Below, in pieces: positions 26,321 to 40,270 of a DNA stretch of 64,000 nucleotides; position 1 is the first letter of the stretch; each line of letters opens with the position of its first letter. The stretch lies in assembly GCF_004025535.1 (NCBI RefSeq), contig NZ_QJRG01000033.1:682001-746000 (forward strand), written 5' to 3'. The notes beneath the pieces were generated by a model. That model made no database searches. It saw nothing but the letters and a program-made list of their open reading frames with translations, and was not told the DNA's origin. A program made the translations under genes and the position numbers. The stretch comes from Pseudomonas alkylphenolica (lineage in GTDB: Bacteria > Pseudomonadota > Gammaproteobacteria > Pseudomonadales > Pseudomonadaceae).

Positions 26321-27099
26321 TAGATATGCTCCTTGGAGAGTGCGGCACAGATCACATGGACGCCGCGGGCTTCAATTTGTTCACGCGCCGCTGTGGGCAA
26401 GCGCTCATCGGTAATCAGGGTGTTTACGTTGCCCCAGGGCAGTTCAAGGTTGGGGATCTTGCGCCCGACCTTGTCTGACTCGACCATCACAACTACTTCA
26501 CGCGCCACTTCGGCCATCACCCGGCTCAACCCCAGCAGCTCATTGAAGGTGGTGGTGCCGCGGGTCAGGTCGATGCCATCGGCACCAATGAACAACTGGT
26601 CGAAATCGTAGGAGCGCAATACCTGCTCGGCGACCTGTCCCTGGAAGGATTCGGAATGCGGGTCCCAGGTGCCGCCGGTCATCAACAGCACCGGCTCGTG
26701 CTCCAGTTCACTCAGGGCGCGGGCTACATTCAGCGAGTTGGTCATCACCACCAGGCCCGGCTGGTGACCCAGTTCGGGAATCATCGCTGCCGTGGTGCTA
26801 CCACTGTCGATGATGATGCGCGCGTGTTCTCGGATGCGCCCTACCGCTGCCCTGGCAATGGCCTGCTTGTATAAGGAGACTGGTTGCGCCTGCTCTGCGA
26901 TCAGTTCTTGCGGCATGGTCACCGCACCACCGTAACGTCGCAGCAGCAAGCCGTTGGCTTCGAGGGCGGCGAGGTCCTTGCGGATGGTCACCTCTGAGGT
27001 TTCGAAACGCTTGGCCAGCGCATCAACGCTCACTTCCCCCTGCTCATTCAGCAAGGCGAGGATGTTGTGGCGGCGTTGTGGGGTGTTACGTTTCGACAT
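26320..27099 (-). CDS. glmR: DeoR-family regulator of the glm genes
   Basis: A 259-residue DeoR-type repressor. The N-terminal helix-turn-helix ([35 protein letters not shown]) is in residues 8-45, followed by a sugar-phosphate sensing domain with [11 protein letters not shown] and [17 protein letters not shown]. The start at 27099 is chosen over an upstream frame to 27138 because the protein then begins [14 protein letters not shown] as in relatives. It directly overlaps glmS and follows glmU, so amino sugar control is likely. The symbol is used by position and is tentative. Confidence 0.82.
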   Translation of the reverse strand: MSKRNTPQRRHNILALLNEQGEVSVDALAKRFETSEVTIRKDLAALEANGLLLRRYGGAVTMPQELIAEQAQPVSLYKQAIARAAVGRIREHARIIIDSGSTTAAMIPELGHQPGLVVMTNSLNVARALSELEHEPVLLMTGGTWDPHSESFQGQVAEQVLRSYDFDQLFIGADGIDLTRGTTTFNELLGLSRVMAEVAREVVVMVESDKVGRKIPNLELPWGNVNTLITDERLPTAAREQIEARGVHVICAALSKEHI

Positions 27100-27231
27100 G
27101 GCGTCTTTAAGTTTCGTTTCGAAAGTTAGTGATGCCAATCAAAACCTAAAGCGTTAACTGCGTCAAGCAGATCCGACAAAAACCCATCTGTGCATAACTT
27201 GTTCGACAAAGCCAATTTATCCACAGAATGA

Positions 27232-27271
27232 TAAAAGGCCGACTTATACACTGTACAGTCGGCCTTTTTTA
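27232..27271 (-). terminator. glmU rho-independent terminator
   Basis: On the minus strand AAAAGGCCGACT pairs with AGTCGGCCTTTT with a run of T, about 20 bp after the glmU stop. DnaA-box nonamers flank it at 27217-27225 and 27276-27284. Confidence 0.85.
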
Positions 27272-27285
27272 CATTTGTGGATAAC

Positions 27286-28653
27286 TCAGCTCTTCTTGAT
27301 TTTCTCCGGCCGCTTCCAGCCGTCGATGTTGCGCTGACGCGCACGACCTACAGCGAGCTGGCCCGCTTCGACATTCTGGGTGATGGTCGAACCGGCGGCA
27401 GTGGTGGCGCCATCCAAGATATCCACAGGCGCAACCAGTGAGTTATTGGAGCCGATGAACACGTCCTCACCAAGGGTAGTCTTGAACTTGTTCGCGCCAT
27501 CGTAGTTGCAGGTGATGGTACCGGCACCGATGTTGGTACGTGCACCGATCTCGGCGTCGCCGAGGTACGCCAGATGGCCGGCTTTGGCGCCTTCACCCAG
27601 GCGGGCGTTCTTCAGTTCGACAAAGTTACCCACATGGGCACGGGCGCCCAGTTCGCTGCCTGGACGCAGACGTGCGAACGGGCCGGCATCGCTGCCTTCG
27701 CCCATGATCGCGCCTTCAAGATGGCTGTTGGCCTTGATCACCGCACCTTTGCGCAGGGTGCTGTTCTTGATCACGCAGTTCGGGCCGATGACCACATCGT
27801 CTTCGATGATCACCCGGCCTTCAAGAATGACGTTGATGTCGATCAGCACGTCGCGGCCCACGGTAACTTCACCACGCACGTCGAAACGCGCCGGGTCACG
27901 CAGGGTTACGCCCTGGGCCATCAGACGGCGGCCTTCGCGCAACTGATAGTGCCGCTCAAGCTCAGCCAGTTGGCGACGGTCGTTGGCGCCCTGCACTTCC
28001 ATCGGGTCGTGCGGCTGTTCGGTGGCAACCACCAGGCCATCGGCAACAGCCATGGCGATGACGTCGGTCAGGTAGTACTCACCTTGGGCATTGTTGTTCG
28101 ACAGACGCCCCAGCCACTGCGCCAGGCGTGCACCCGGGACAGCGAGAATGCCGGTGTTGCCTTCGTTGATAGCTTTTTGCGCGTCGCTGGCATCCTTGTG
28201 CTCAACGATCGCCGCCACCTGCCCCTGGGCATCACGGACGATACGCCCGTAACCCGTTGGGTCGGCGAGGTTGACCGTCAACAGCCCCAACTGCTCGGCG
28301 CTGACCTTGGCCAGCAGGCGCTTGAGGGTGTCGACTTCGATCAGCGGCACATCGCCGTAGAGGATCAGCACGGTGTCGGCTGTCAGCGCTGGCAAGGCTT
28401 GCGCTACTGCGTGACCGGTGCCCAGCTGCTTGTCTTGCAATACAAAACTCAGGTCGTCAGCCGCCAGACGCTCACGCACCAGTTCAGCCCCGTGCCCGAT
28501 CACTACGTGGATGCCTTGCGGCTGTAGCTGACGGGCGCTGTGGATAACATGGCCAAGCATGGAATCGCCGGCGACCGGGTGCAGCACCTTGGGCAGCGCG
28601 GAGCGCATGCGGGTACCTTGGCCTGCGGCGAGAATAACGATATCGAGAGACAT
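27286..28653 (-). CDS. glmU: Bifunctional GlmU (glucosamine-1-P acetyltransferase / GlcNAc-1-P uridyltransferase)
   Basis: Makes UDP-N-acetylglucosamine in two steps. The 455-residue protein has an N-terminal nucleotidyltransferase domain ([17 protein letters not shown] at residues 7-23, ILYGDVPLI near 98) and a C-terminal left-handed beta-helix with hexapeptide repeats from about residue 250 ([53 protein letters not shown]), carrying the acetyl-CoA site. It lies between the atp operon and the glmR-glmS pair and has its own terminator. Confidence 0.97.
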   Translation of the reverse strand: MSLDIVILAAGQGTRMRSALPKVLHPVAGDSMLGHVIHSARQLQPQGIHVVIGHGAELVRERLAADDLSFVLQDKQLGTGHAVAQALPALTADTVLILYGDVPLIEVDTLKRLLAKVSAEQLGLLTVNLADPTGYGRIVRDAQGQVAAIVEHKDASDAQKAINEGNTGILAVPGARLAQWLGRLSNNNAQGEYYLTDVIAMAVADGLVVATEQPHDPMEVQGANDRRQLAELERHYQLREGRRLMAQGVTLRDPARFDVRGEVTVGRDVLIDINVILEGRVIIEDDVVIGPNCVIKNSTLRKGAVIKANSHLEGAIMGEGSDAGPFARLRPGSELGARAHVGNFVELKNARLGEGAKAGHLAYLGDAEIGARTNIGAGTITCNYDGANKFKTTLGEDVFIGSNNSLVAPVDILDGATTAAGSTITQNVEAGQLAVGRARQRNIDGWKRPEKIKKS

Positions 28654-28713
28654 TGACGGGCTACCAATCCTGGAAGGTCAGTGAGGTGACCAGAATATAA
28701 AACGCAGAAAAAG

Positions 28714-28740
28714 AAAAAGGGTAGCCGAGGCTACCCTTTA
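28714..28740 (-). terminator. atp operon rho-independent terminator
   Basis: On the minus strand AAGGGTAGCC pairs with GGCTACCCTT around a 2-nt loop and is followed by TTTCTTTTTC. It lies about 40 bp after the atpC stop. Confidence 0.88.
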
Positions 28741-28778
28741 ACTCAATCACACCAGAAGTGACCGGTTCGAAAACCGAT

Positions 28779-29195
28779 TTACTTCTTGCGCATTTGCTGG
28801 ACGGTACGCAGCTGAGCTGCGGCCTCGGCCAGACGTGCAGCGGCGGCACTGTAGTCGAAATCCGCGCTCTTTTCGTGCAGGGCTTGCTCAGCTGCCTTGA
28901 CGGCATCCTGAGCCTGGGCCTCGTCCAGGTCGGCAGCACGTTGCACGGTATCGGCAAGCACCTTGACCATGTTCGGCTGGACCTCGAGGAAACCACCAGA
29001 GATGTAGAACACCTCTTGGGCGCCACCCTGCTTGGTCAGCGTGATCGGACCTGGCTTCAGATTAGTGATCAGCGGCGCGTGGCCTGGAGCGATACCAAGA
29101 TCACCCAGGTTACCGTGCGCAACCACCATCTCGACCAGACCGGAGAAAATCTCTCCTTCCGCGCTGACGATATCGCAATGGACTGTCATAGCCAT
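28779..29195 (-). CDS. atpC: ATP synthase F1 epsilon subunit
   Basis: Central-stalk regulatory subunit of F1. The 138 residues begin with the beta-sandwich domain ([29 protein letters not shown]) and end with two helices ([18 protein letters not shown]). Last gene of the atp operon, followed by a terminator. ATG 29189 is an alternative start two codons in. Confidence 0.96.
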   Translation of the reverse strand: MAMTVHCDIVSAEGEIFSGLVEMVVAHGNLGDLGIAPGHAPLITNLKPGPITLTKQGGAQEVFYISGGFLEVQPNMVKVLADTVQRAADLDEAQAQDAVKAAEQALHEKSADFDYSAAAARLAEAAAQLRTVQQMRKK

Positions 29196-29239
29196 CTGCT
29201 TGCCTCAACCTGATTAGCGCCCCTTTCGGGGCGCCGGGA

Positions 29240-30643
<1,404 letters not shown>

Positions 30644-31504
30644 TTAAACCGCGGCAGCGCCGCCGACGATTTCCGAGATCTCTTGGGTGATCGCAGCCTG
30701 ACGCGCCTTGTTATAGATCAGCTGCAATTCGCTGATCAAATCACCGGCGTTGTCGGTGGCGTTCTTCATCGCGATCATCCGGGCAGCTTGTTCAGCTGCG
30801 TTGTTCTCGACCACCGCCTGGTAGACCTGCGACTCCACGTAACGCACCATCAGGCCGTCCAGCAGCTCTTTGGCGTCAGGTTCGTAGAGGTAGTCCCAGT
30901 GGTGCTTGAGTTCTTGATCCGGGGTTGCCACCAACGGAATCAACTGCTCGACCGTTGGAGTTTGAGTCATGGTATTGATGAACTTGTTCGATACCACGGA
31001 CAGACGATCGATACGACCGTCCAGGTAAGCATCCAGCATGACCTTGACGCTGCCGATCAGATCATTGATCGACGGCTCTTCGCCCAGGTGGCTGATTGCT
31101 GCAACGACGTTGCCGCCGAAGCTGCGGAAAAACGCCGCACCCTTGCTACCAACTACGCAGAGATCGATCTCGATCCCTTGCTCGCGGTTGGCCGCCATGT
31201 CCTTGACCAGGGCCTTGAACAGGTTGGTGTTCAAGCCACCACACAGACCACGGTCACTGCTCACCACAACATAACCGACGCGCTTTACAGGGCGATCGAT
31301 CATGAACGGGTGGCGGTATTCCGGGTTGGCGTTGGCCAGATGACCAATAACCTGGCGGATACGCTCCGCATAAGGACGGCTAGCAGCCATGCGCATTTGA
31401 GCCTTGCGCATTTTGCTGACCGCCACTTTTTCCATGGCGCTGGTAATTTTTTGCGTGCTTTTGATGCTCGCAATCTTACTGCGAATCTCTTTTGCGCCTG
31501 CCAT
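30644..31504 (-). CDS. atpG: ATP synthase F1 gamma subunit
   Basis: Rotating central shaft of F1, 286 residues. N-terminal [24 protein letters not shown] and C-terminal [35 protein letters not shown] form the coiled coil. [10 protein letters not shown] near residue 80 is typical of the family. Lies 50 bp after atpA. Confidence 0.98.
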   Translation of the reverse strand: MAGAKEIRSKIASIKSTQKITSAMEKVAVSKMRKAQMRMAASRPYAERIRQVIGHLANANPEYRHPFMIDRPVKRVGYVVVSSDRGLCGGLNTNLFKALVKDMAANREQGIEIDLCVVGSKGAAFFRSFGGNVVAAISHLGEEPSINDLIGSVKVMLDAYLDGRIDRLSVVSNKFINTMTQTPTVEQLIPLVATPDQELKHHWDYLYEPDAKELLDGLMVRYVESQVYQAVVENNAAEQAARMIAMKNATDNAGDLISELQLIYNKARQAAITQEISEIVGGAAAV

Positions 31505-31554
31505 GTAACACCTATCAGGTTAGCAAGCGGGGGCTGCAAAGCCCCCGCTGCGGC

Positions 31555-33099
31555 TTACCAGGTTTGGGTGGCCTTGAACTTCTCGATACCGGCTTTGATG
31601 CCAGCGTCGATTTCGTCGTTGAAGTCACCCTTCACGTTGATCTTCGCCATCAGTTCGGCGTGATCACGGTTGAAGTAGGAAATCAGCGCTTGTTCAAAGC
31701 TGCCGACTTTGGCGATTTCAACGTCGGTCAGGAACCCACGCTCAGCGGCATACAGCGACAGCGCCATGTCCGCGATGGACATTGGAGCGTATTGCTTCTG
31801 CTTCATCAGCTCGGTTACACGTTGACCGTGTTCGAGTTGCTTACGGGTGGCTTCGTCCAGGTCAGAAGCGAACTGGGCGAATGCTGCCAGTTCACGGTAC
31901 TGAGCCAGAGCGGTACGGATACCACCGGAGAGCTTCTTGATGATCTTGGTCTGAGCGGCACCACCCACACGGGATACCGAAACACCGGCGTTAACTGCAG
32001 GGCGGATGCCCGAGTTGAACATGGCCGATTCCAGGAAGATCTGACCGTCGGTGATGGAAATCACGTTGGTCGGAACGAACGCGGAAACGTCGCCAGCCTG
32101 GGTTTCGATGATCGGCAGTGCGGTCAGGGAACCGGTCTTGCCAGTTACAGCACCGTTGGTGAACTTCTCGACGTACTCTTCGGAAACGCGCGATGCACGC
32201 TCCAGCAGACGGGAGTGGAGATAGAACACGTCACCTGGGTACGCTTCACGTCCTGGTGGACGGCGCAGCAGCAGGGAGATCTGACGGTAGGCAACGGCCT
32301 GCTTGGACAGGTCATCGTAAACGATCAGCGCGTCTTCACCGCGGTCACGGAAGAACTCGCCCATGGTGCAACCGGCGTATGGCGCCAGGAATTGCAGTGC
32401 GGCGGATTCCGAAGCACTGGCAACAACCACGATGGTGTTGGCCAGGGCGCCGTTTTCTTCCAGCTTGCGAACGATGTTGGCAACGGTGGAACGCTTTTGG
32501 CCGACAGCAACATAAACACAGAAAATACCGGAGTCTTTCTGGTTGATGATGGCGTCGATCGCCATGGCGGTCTTACCGATCTGACGGTCACCGATGATCA
32601 GCTCACGCTGACCACGGCCGACTGGGATCATGGCGTCGACGGATTTGTAGCCAGTCTGTACAGGCTGGTCTACCGACTTACGCCAGATCACGCCCGGAGC
32701 AACTTTCTCGACCGCGTCGGTCTCGGTGTTGCCCAGCGGGCCTTTGCCGTCGATTGGGTTACCCAGTGCGTCGACAACGCGACCCAGCAGTTCCTTACCA
32801 ACTGGAACTTCGAGGATGCGGCCGGTGCACTTGGCGCTCATGCCTTCAGCGAGGGTGTCGTAAGCGCCCAGTACTACCGCACCAACGGAGTCTTGCTCCA
32901 GGTTGAGGGCCATACCGTAGACGCCGCCTGGAAATTCGATCATTTCGCCGTACATGACGTCGGCCAGACCGTAAATCCGCACGATGCCGTCAGAAACGCT
33001 GACGACAGTACCTTCGTTGCGAGCTTGAGAGGCTACATCGAGATTCTCGATGCGGCCCTTGATGATTTCACTAATTTCGGAAGGATTGAGTTGCTGCAT
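31555..33099 (-). CDS. atpA: ATP synthase F1 alpha subunit
   Basis: Non-catalytic nucleotide-binding subunit of F1, 514 residues. The P-loop GDRQIGKTA is at about residues 170-178, [15 protein letters not shown] carries the arginine finger near residue 374, and the C-terminal helical domain ends [10 protein letters not shown]. Lies 21 bp after atpH. Confidence 0.98.
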   Translation of the reverse strand: MQQLNPSEISEIIKGRIENLDVASQARNEGTVVSVSDGIVRIYGLADVMYGEMIEFPGGVYGMALNLEQDSVGAVVLGAYDTLAEGMSAKCTGRILEVPVGKELLGRVVDALGNPIDGKGPLGNTETDAVEKVAPGVIWRKSVDQPVQTGYKSVDAMIPVGRGQRELIIGDRQIGKTAMAIDAIINQKDSGIFCVYVAVGQKRSTVANIVRKLEENGALANTIVVVASASESAALQFLAPYAGCTMGEFFRDRGEDALIVYDDLSKQAVAYRQISLLLRRPPGREAYPGDVFYLHSRLLERASRVSEEYVEKFTNGAVTGKTGSLTALPIIETQAGDVSAFVPTNVISITDGQIFLESAMFNSGIRPAVNAGVSVSRVGGAAQTKIIKKLSGGIRTALAQYRELAAFAQFASDLDEATRKQLEHGQRVTELMKQKQYAPMSIADMALSLYAAERGFLTDVEIAKVGSFEQALISYFNRDHAELMAKINVKGDFNDEIDAGIKAGIEKFKATQTW

Positions 33100-33120
33100 T
33101 GCTCTGCTGCCCCTTCAAAC

Positions 33121-33657
33121 TCAAGATTTCAATGCTTCGGCCAGTTTCGCGATTTTGCCGCGGACTGAGCCATCGATAACCAGGTCGCCGGCGCGGATTA
33201 CGACGCCACCGATCAGGCTGGCATCCTCCGACACTTGCAGGCGCACTTCCCGGTCGAGCCGTGCACTGAGAACCTTGGCGAGTTTGTCTTGCTGTTCTTG
33301 GTTCAACGCAAAAGCACTGGTGACTTCCACGTCCACGGATTTCTCTTGTTCGGCCTTGTACAGCTCGAACAACGCCGAAATCTCCGGCAACAGCAGGAGA
33401 CGTTCGTTTTCCGCGGCAACTTGGATGAAACTCTTTGCCTGTGCATCAAACTTGTCACCGCACACTTCAACAAAAGTGGCGGCCTTTTCTGCGCTCGTCA
33501 GTCGCGGGGCCTTGAGCAGGCGCTGCATGGTGTCGTCTTGCGACACCGCAGCAGCCAGGCCGAGCATGGCTGACCAATTGGCCAGTTGCTGATGGGCCTG
33601 GGCATGCTCAAAGGCAGCCTTAGCGTAAGGTCGGGCCAACGTGGTCAGTTCTGCCAT
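33121..33657 (-). CDS. atpH: ATP synthase F1 delta subunit
   Basis: Peripheral-stalk subunit joining F1 to the b dimer, 178 residues. N-terminal [13 protein letters not shown] and C-terminal [25 protein letters not shown] are the OSCP/delta signatures. Lies 12 bp after atpF. Confidence 0.97.
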   Translation of the reverse strand: MAELTTLARPYAKAAFEHAQAHQQLANWSAMLGLAAAVSQDDTMQRLLKAPRLTSAEKAATFVEVCGDKFDAQAKSFIQVAAENERLLLLPEISALFELYKAEQEKSVDVEVTSAFALNQEQQDKLAKVLSARLDREVRLQVSEDASLIGGVVIRAGDLVIDGSVRGKIAKLAEALKS

Positions 33658-33669
33658 GATCGCCCTCGC

Positions 33670-34140
33670 TTAAATTTCAGCGGCCAGTTTGTTAACCAGC
33701 TCCGCATGCGCGTTTTGATCGATTGTGGCGCCAAGGATCTTTTCAGCACCGTCAACGGCCAGGCTACCCACTTGGGCGCGCAGCGCGTCTTTGACACCGT
33801 TAATTTCCTGTTCGATCTCGGCCTGAGCCTGAGCCTTCACACGGTCAGCTTCGACGCGGGCCTGATCACGGGCTTCCTCGACGATCTGAGCACCGCGTTT
33901 CTTGGCTTGCTCAATGATTTCAGCTGCCTGAGCCTTCGCTTCGCGCAGTTGCTGACCCACTTTATCTTGGGCCAACTCCAGGTCGCGAGCTGCTCGGTTG
34001 GCAGCGTCCAGTCCATCCGCGATCTTCTTCTGACGTTCTTGCAATGCCGCGATGACCGGAGGCCACACGAACTTCATGCAGAACAGTACAAAGATGAAGA
34101 ACGCAACGGACTGGCCAATCAGGGTTGCATTAATGTTCAC
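33670..34140 (-). CDS. atpF: ATP synthase F0 b subunit
   Basis: Peripheral stalk b subunit, 156 residues, with one N-terminal membrane helix ([20 protein letters not shown]) and a long charged coiled coil. The start is GTG at 34140, giving [10 protein letters not shown] as in other pseudomonads and supported by GAGG 7 nt upstream. The upstream ATG at 34176 would add 12 residues not seen in relatives. Confidence 0.95.
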   Translation of the reverse strand: MNINATLIGQSVAFFIFVLFCMKFVWPPVIAALQERQKKIADGLDAANRAARDLELAQDKVGQQLREAKAQAAEIIEQAKKRGAQIVEEARDQARVEADRVKAQAQAEIEQEINGVKDALRAQVGSLAVDGAEKILGATIDQNAHAELVNKLAAEI

Positions 34141-34197
34141 GCCAACACCTCGCTCGTTCTTTGTCCAACACACCAAACCACTCGGAAATCCGAGTGA

Positions 34198-34470
<273 letters not shown>

Positions 34471-34598
34471 TTACGTCGTATTGGTTAGGTTTTTTAGTTT
34501 GAAGCGGTAAAACAAAATCGTTTGGTACAACTGCCCTTGCGGACTTTTTCGACCCTCCCCAGTACCTGCGAAAGGGTCATCAGACACGCCAGGCGGTC

Positions 34599-35892
<1,294 letters not shown>

Positions 35893-35967
35893 CAAAACTG
35901 CTCCTCGAAAGTCGACCAACCAGTCAGCAATGACTTGGCATAATTTGTGCCGACAAAATGCGCGCAG

Positions 35968-35996
35968 AGTATAGGGGCGGATTAACCCCTATTCAA
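35968..35996 (-). promoter_or_regulatory. Sigma-70 promoter of the atp operon
   Basis: On the minus strand TTGAAT (35996-35991), a 17-bp spacer, and TATACT (35973-35968). It is 76 bp upstream of the atpI start. The spacer itself is a short inverted repeat, AGGGG with CCCCT. Confidence 0.8.
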
Positions 35997-36041
35997 CTGC
36001 CGGGTAGTGATTTCCGACTGCGCGCTACAAAAGGAATTGTT

Positions 36042-36914
36042 TCAGCGGATGTGAGCAAGCACGCCTTGCAACTCATCTAACGAGTTGTAGCGGATAACTA
36101 ACTGACCCTTGCCCTTGTTGCCGTGACGTATCTGTACTGACGAGCCCAAACGCTCTGCAAGCCGCTGTTCAAGGCGGGTGATGTCCGGATCGGGTTTGGC
36201 CGGTTCGACCGGTTCCGGCTTGCCATTGAGCCACTGGCGGACCAGTGCTTCGGTTTGGCGCACGGTGAGACCACGTGCGACAACATGACGCGCCCCTTCC
36301 ACCTGTTGCTCATCCGGCAACCCCAGCAGCGCCCGGGCGTGGCCCATCTCCAGGTCACCATGCGACAGCATGGTCTTGATCACTTCCGGCAGCGAAATCA
36401 GACGCAGCAGGTTGGCCACGGTTACCCGCGACTTACCCACAGCATCGGCAACCTGCTGTTGCGTCAGCTGGAACTCCTGCTGCAAGCGCTGCAGGGCGAT
36501 CGCCTCTTCAACCGGGTTGAGGTCTTCGCGCTGGATGTTCTCGATCAGGGCCATGGCGATGGCGGCCTCATCGGGGACATCGCGGACCATGGCCGGGATG
36601 GTTTCCATGCCTGCCTGCTGGCTGGCGCGCCAGCGGCGTTCGCCGGCGATGATCTCAAAGCGGTTGTCGCCAACCGGACGGACCACGATCGGCTGCATCA
36701 CACCCTGATTCTTGATCGAGTGAGCCAGCTCTTCCAGCGCTTGCGGGTCCATATCCCGCCGTGGCTGATACTTGCCGCGCTCGATCAGGTCGAGCGGGAG
36801 GTGTTGCAGTTCTTTCTGGTCGACCTTTACAGCCTGCTCTTCGAGCGCGCTGACGGTAGGACCACTGAGCAGTGCATCCAACCCACGTCCGAGACCCCGT
36901 TTCTTAACGGCCAT
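36042..36914 (-). CDS. parB: Chromosome partition protein ParB
   Basis: CTP-dependent clamp that loads on parS and spreads to organise the origin region, 290 residues. The CTP/ParB box region includes YQPRRDMD, GERRWRASQQAGM near residue 94 and ENIQREDLNPVEEA near residue 128, followed by the parS-reading helix-turn-helix (LTQQQVADAVGKSRVTVANLLRL). The C-terminal dimer domain starts near 240. It follows parA by 9 bp; matching parS sites are at 48392 and 49022 in recF and at 1977 in folE2. Confidence 0.97.
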   Translation of the reverse strand: MAVKKRGLGRGLDALLSGPTVSALEEQAVKVDQKELQHLPLDLIERGKYQPRRDMDPQALEELAHSIKNQGVMQPIVVRPVGDNRFEIIAGERRWRASQQAGMETIPAMVRDVPDEAAIAMALIENIQREDLNPVEEAIALQRLQQEFQLTQQQVADAVGKSRVTVANLLRLISLPEVIKTMLSHGDLEMGHARALLGLPDEQQVEGARHVVARGLTVRQTEALVRQWLNGKPEPVEPAKPDPDITRLEQRLAERLGSSVQIRHGNKGKGQLVIRYNSLDELQGVLAHIR

Positions 36915-36923
36915 ACGGATTCC

Positions 36924-37715
36924 TTAAGTTGTTTGTGCAGTGCGTGATGGACGGCGCTGACGGCGTACGAGTTCCCCGGCCAGAGCCAGATAAGCCAGAG
37001 CGCCACGCGATTGCTTGTCATACGCCAACGCCGGCATGCCGAAACTCGGCGCCTCGGCCAGGCGAATGTTGCGTGGGATCACGGTGTCGTACAGCTGGTC
37101 GCCGAAGTGTTCCTTGAGTTGCGCGGAAACATCGTTGATCAGGCTCAAGCGCGGGTCGTACATGGTCCGCAACAAGCCTTCGACCTTCAGCTGAGGGTTC
37201 AGGCGTTCGCCGATGCGCTTGATGTTATCCACAAGGTCGCTCAAGCCTTCCAGTGCAAAGTACTCGCACTGCATCGGAATGATGACGCCATCGGCAGCTA
37301 CCAGGGCGTTGAGGGTCAGCATCGACAGCGACGGCGGGCAGTCGATCAGGATGTAGTCGTAACTTTCCCGGATCGGCGCCAGTGCCGTGCGCAGACGGCT
37401 CTCCTTCATCTGCATTTCCAGCAGCACCACTTCAGCCGCCGTCAGGTCGCGGTTGGCCGGCAGCAGTTGATAACCACCGTGCTCAGAGACGTGCATGGCC
37501 TGGGTCAGATCGCATTCACCGATCAGCAGGTCGTAGACCGAATGCTCCAGGACGTGTTTATCCACACCGCTACCCATGGTGGCGTTGCCCTGTGGATCGA
37601 GATCGATCAGCAGCACGCGTCGCTTGGTCGCGACCAGCGATGCTGCGAGGTTGATACAGGTGGTGGTCTTGCCCACACCACCTTTCTGGTTCGCGATAGC
37701 GAATACCTTAGCCAT
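36924..37715 (-). CDS. parA: Chromosome partition ATPase ParA (Soj)
   Basis: Walker-type ATPase that works with ParB to segregate origins. The 263-residue protein begins MAKVFAIANQKGGVGKTTT with the deviant Walker A at residues 10-18; LIDLDPQGNATMGSG and IDCPPSLSMLT follow. The start at 37715 is preferred to an upstream codon at 37733 because it matches relatives. Two exact DnaA-box nonamers fall within the gene (37225-37233 and 37558-37566). Confidence 0.97.
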   Translation of the reverse strand: MAKVFAIANQKGGVGKTTTCINLAASLVATKRRVLLIDLDPQGNATMGSGVDKHVLEHSVYDLLIGECDLTQAMHVSEHGGYQLLPANRDLTAAEVVLLEMQMKESRLRTALAPIRESYDYILIDCPPSLSMLTLNALVAADGVIIPMQCEYFALEGLSDLVDNIKRIGERLNPQLKVEGLLRTMYDPRLSLINDVSAQLKEHFGDQLYDTVIPRNIRLAEAPSFGMPALAYDKQSRGALAYLALAGELVRRQRRPSRTAQTT

Positions 37716-37733
37716 TCTTGCTTGTGTTCCCAA

Positions 37734-38378
37734 TCATGCCGTGCGGCGCAGTATCAGCAGATGGCGCTGGCCTTGGCAACCCGGAACGGTCAAGGCCTGC
37801 TCGCTATCTACTCTGAAATCTGCCGGCAATGCTACCAGCTCGTCGGCAGGATGCAGCCCTTTCATTGCCAGCCACTGCGTCTGCTCGTCGCCAAGATGGC
37901 GCGTCCAGTTGGTGAAGTTCTCCATGCTGCTGAAAGCCCGGGAAACAATTCCGGTAAACGGCAGCTCAGGCTGGAACTCTTCGACCCGCTTGTGGATAAC
38001 TGTCAGGTTGTCCAGTTTCAGCTCAAGTTTTACCTGCGTGAGGAACCGGGTTTTCTTGCCATTGCTGTCAAGCACCGTGACTTGCTTGTCCGGATGCAGG
38101 ATGGCCAAGGGAATACCCGGCATGCCGCCACCGCTGCCGACATCGAGCCAGCGCGCGCTGTGGATAAACGGCATCACGCTCAAACTGTCGAGCAGATGGC
38201 GGGAGACCATTTCGTCCGGATTACGCACCGCAGTCAGGTTGTAAGCCTTGTTCCACTTTATCAACAGGGCAAGGTAAGCCAGCAATTGCGCGTGCTGCGC
38301 CTCGCTCAGCTCAACACCCAGCTGGCGGGCACCTGTGGACAACTCTTCGGCGTGTTGAGGGGTGACCATAGAACTCAA
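37734..38378 (-). CDS. rsmG: 16S rRNA (guanine527-N7)-methyltransferase RsmG
   Basis: Methylates G527 of 16S rRNA with SAM, 214 residues (also called GidB). The SAM loop [17 protein letters not shown] is at about residues 74-90. Its start overlaps the mnmG stop by 4 bases, so the genes are translationally coupled. Two exact DnaA boxes lie inside at 37991 and 38159. Confidence 0.96.
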   Translation of the reverse strand: MSSMVTPQHAEELSTGARQLGVELSEAQHAQLLAYLALLIKWNKAYNLTAVRNPDEMVSRHLLDSLSVMPFIHSARWLDVGSGGGMPGIPLAILHPDKQVTVLDSNGKKTRFLTQVKLELKLDNLTVIHKRVEEFQPELPFTGIVSRAFSSMENFTNWTRHLGDEQTQWLAMKGLHPADELVALPADFRVDSEQALTVPGCQGQRHLLILRRTA

Positions 38379-40270
38379 GCGCTTTGCTCCAACTCGCGGC
38401 CAGCGCCGCGTTTTTTCAGATGAATCAGCAACAGGGAAATCGCTGCCGGCGTGACGCCGGGAATACGCGATGCCTGGCCCAGCGTCTCGGGCCGGGTCTG
38501 ACCCAGTTTGCTCTGGATTTCCTTGGACAGACCGGAAATACCGCTGTAATCGATATCTTCAGGCAGGCGGGTGTCTTCGCTGGCACGCAGGCGGGCGATT
38601 TCTTCCTGTTGCCGGTCGATGTAGCCGGCATATTTGGTCTTGATCTCGACCTGCTCGGCTACCTGTGGATTAATTTCGGCACCGCCGGTCACTTCCATCA
38701 GCCCAGCGTAGTCGATTTCCGGACGGGTCAGCAGGTTGAGCAGATTGTATTCATGACTCAACGGCGTGCCGAATTTCTCGGCAATGGCCTGACCTTGCGC
38801 GGTGTCCGGGCGAACCCAGGTGGACTTCAACCGTTGCTCTTCCAGGGCAATGCCTTCGCGTTTGGCGCTGAACGCCGCCCAACGCTCGTCGTCGATCAGG
38901 CCCAGCTCGCGACCTTTTTCGGTCAAGCGCAGATCGGCGTTGTCTTCACGCAGGATCAGCCGGTATTCGGCGCGCGAAGTGAACATGCGGTATGGCTCCT
39001 GGGTACCCAGGGTAATCAGGTCGTCGACCAGCACGCCGATGTACGCCTCATCCCGACGCGGGCACCAGCTTTCACGACCCTGCGCGCGCAGCGCGGCGTT
39101 GGTACCGGCGAGCAAGCCTTGCGCACCGGCCTCTTCGTAGCCGGTTGTGCCGTTGATCTGGCCGGCGAAGAACAGGCCGCCGATCACTTTGGTTTCCAGG
39201 CTGTACTTGAGGTCACGCGGATCGAAGTAGTCGTACTCGATGGCGTAGCCCGGACGCACGATATGCGCGTTTTCCATGCCGCGGATCGAACGGACGATCT
39301 GCAGTTGCACATCGAACGGCAAGGATGTGGATATCCCGTTCGGGTACAGCTCGTGCGTGTTCAGGCCTTCCGGTTCGATGAATACCTGATGGCTTTCCTT
39401 GTCGGCAAAGCGATGAATCTTGTCTTCGATCGACGGGCAATAGCGCGGGCCGATGCCTTCGATTACCCCCGAGTACATCGGCGAACGATCAAGGTTCGAG
39501 GCGATGATCTCGTGGGTCCGCGCGTTGGTGTGGGTAATCCAGCAACTGACCTGGCGTGGATGCATCGATTTGTCGCCCATGAACGACATCACCGGAATCG
39601 GGGTATCGCCTGGCTGCTCGGTCATGACCGAGAAATCCACAGAGCGCCCATCGATACGCGGAGGCGTGCCGGTTTTCAGTCGACCGACGCGCAGCGGCAA
39701 CTCCCGCAGGCGATGCGCCAAAGCAATCGCAGGCGGATCACCGGCGCGACCGCCGGAGTAATTCTGCAAACCAATGTGGATAAGTCCAGCGAGGAAGGTC
39801 CCGGTGGTCAGTACCACGGAGTCGGCGAAGAAACGCAGACCCATTTGAGTCACCACGCCGCGTACCTGGTCCTGCTCGACGATCAGGTCATCGCAGGACT
39901 GCTGGAATATCCACAGGTTGGGCTGGTTCTCGAGAATTTCACGCACAACCGCCTTGTAGATGGCGCGGTCGGCCTGGGCGCGGGTTGCGCGCACTGCCGG
40001 GCCTTTGCGGTTGTTCAATACACGGAATTGGATACCGCTCTTGTCAGTAGCCAGCGCCATGGCGCCGCCGAGCGCATCGATCTCCTTGACCAGATGGCTC
40101 TTGCCGATGCCACCGATAGCCGGGTTGCAACTCATATGACCGAGGGTTTCCACGTTATGGGTCAGCAGCAGGGTTTTTACGCCCATGCGAGCAGACGCAA
40201 GCGCAGCCTCGGTACCGGCATGGCCGCCGCCGATGACGATCACTTCAAAACGGGAAGGGAAATCCACCAC
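38375..40270 (-). CDS. mnmG: tRNA uridine 5-carboxymethylaminomethyl modification enzyme MnmG (GidA)
   Basis: FAD enzyme that with MnmE builds the cmnm5 group on U34 of certain tRNAs. The 631-residue protein has the FAD loop [13 protein letters not shown] at residues 13-25, signature [12 protein letters not shown] near 270 and [17 protein letters not shown] near 370. It starts at the edge of the second origin-like segment and heads the mnmG-rsmG-parA-parB row. Confidence 0.97.
   Translation of the reverse strand: MVDFPSRFEVIVIGGGHAGTEAALASARMGVKTLLLTHNVETLGHMSCNPAIGGIGKSHLVKEIDALGGAMALATDKSGIQFRVLNNRKGPAVRATRAQADRAIYKAVVREILENQPNLWIFQQSCDDLIVEQDQVRGVVTQMGLRFFADSVVLTTGTFLAGLIHIGLQNYSGGRAGDPPAIALAHRLRELPLRVGRLKTGTPPRIDGRSVDFSVMTEQPGDTPIPVMSFMGDKSMHPRQVSCWITHTNARTHEIIASNLDRSPMYSGVIEGIGPRYCPSIEDKIHRFADKESHQVFIEPEGLNTHELYPNGISTSLPFDVQLQIVRSIRGMENAHIVRPGYAIEYDYFDPRDLKYSLETKVIGGLFFAGQINGTTGYEEAGAQGLLAGTNAALRAQGRESWCPRRDEAYIGVLVDDLITLGTQEPYRMFTSRAEYRLILREDNADLRLTEKGRELGLIDDERWAAFSAKREGIALEEQRLKSTWVRPDTAQGQAIAEKFGTPLSHEYNLLNLLTRPEIDYAGLMEVTGGAEINPQVAEQVEIKTKYAGYIDRQQEEIARLRASEDTRLPEDIDYSGISGLSKEIQSKLGQTRPETLGQASRIPGVTPAAISLLLIHLKKRGAGRELEQSA

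Noticed and set aside
26321-26400. glmS ribozyme or riboswitch upstream of glmS
   Set aside because: The region is coding sequence of the DeoR-type regulator, which overlaps the glmS start by one base.
31492-33168. 558-codon open frame antisense to atpA
   Set aside because: Shadow of atpA; composition reflects complementary codons only.
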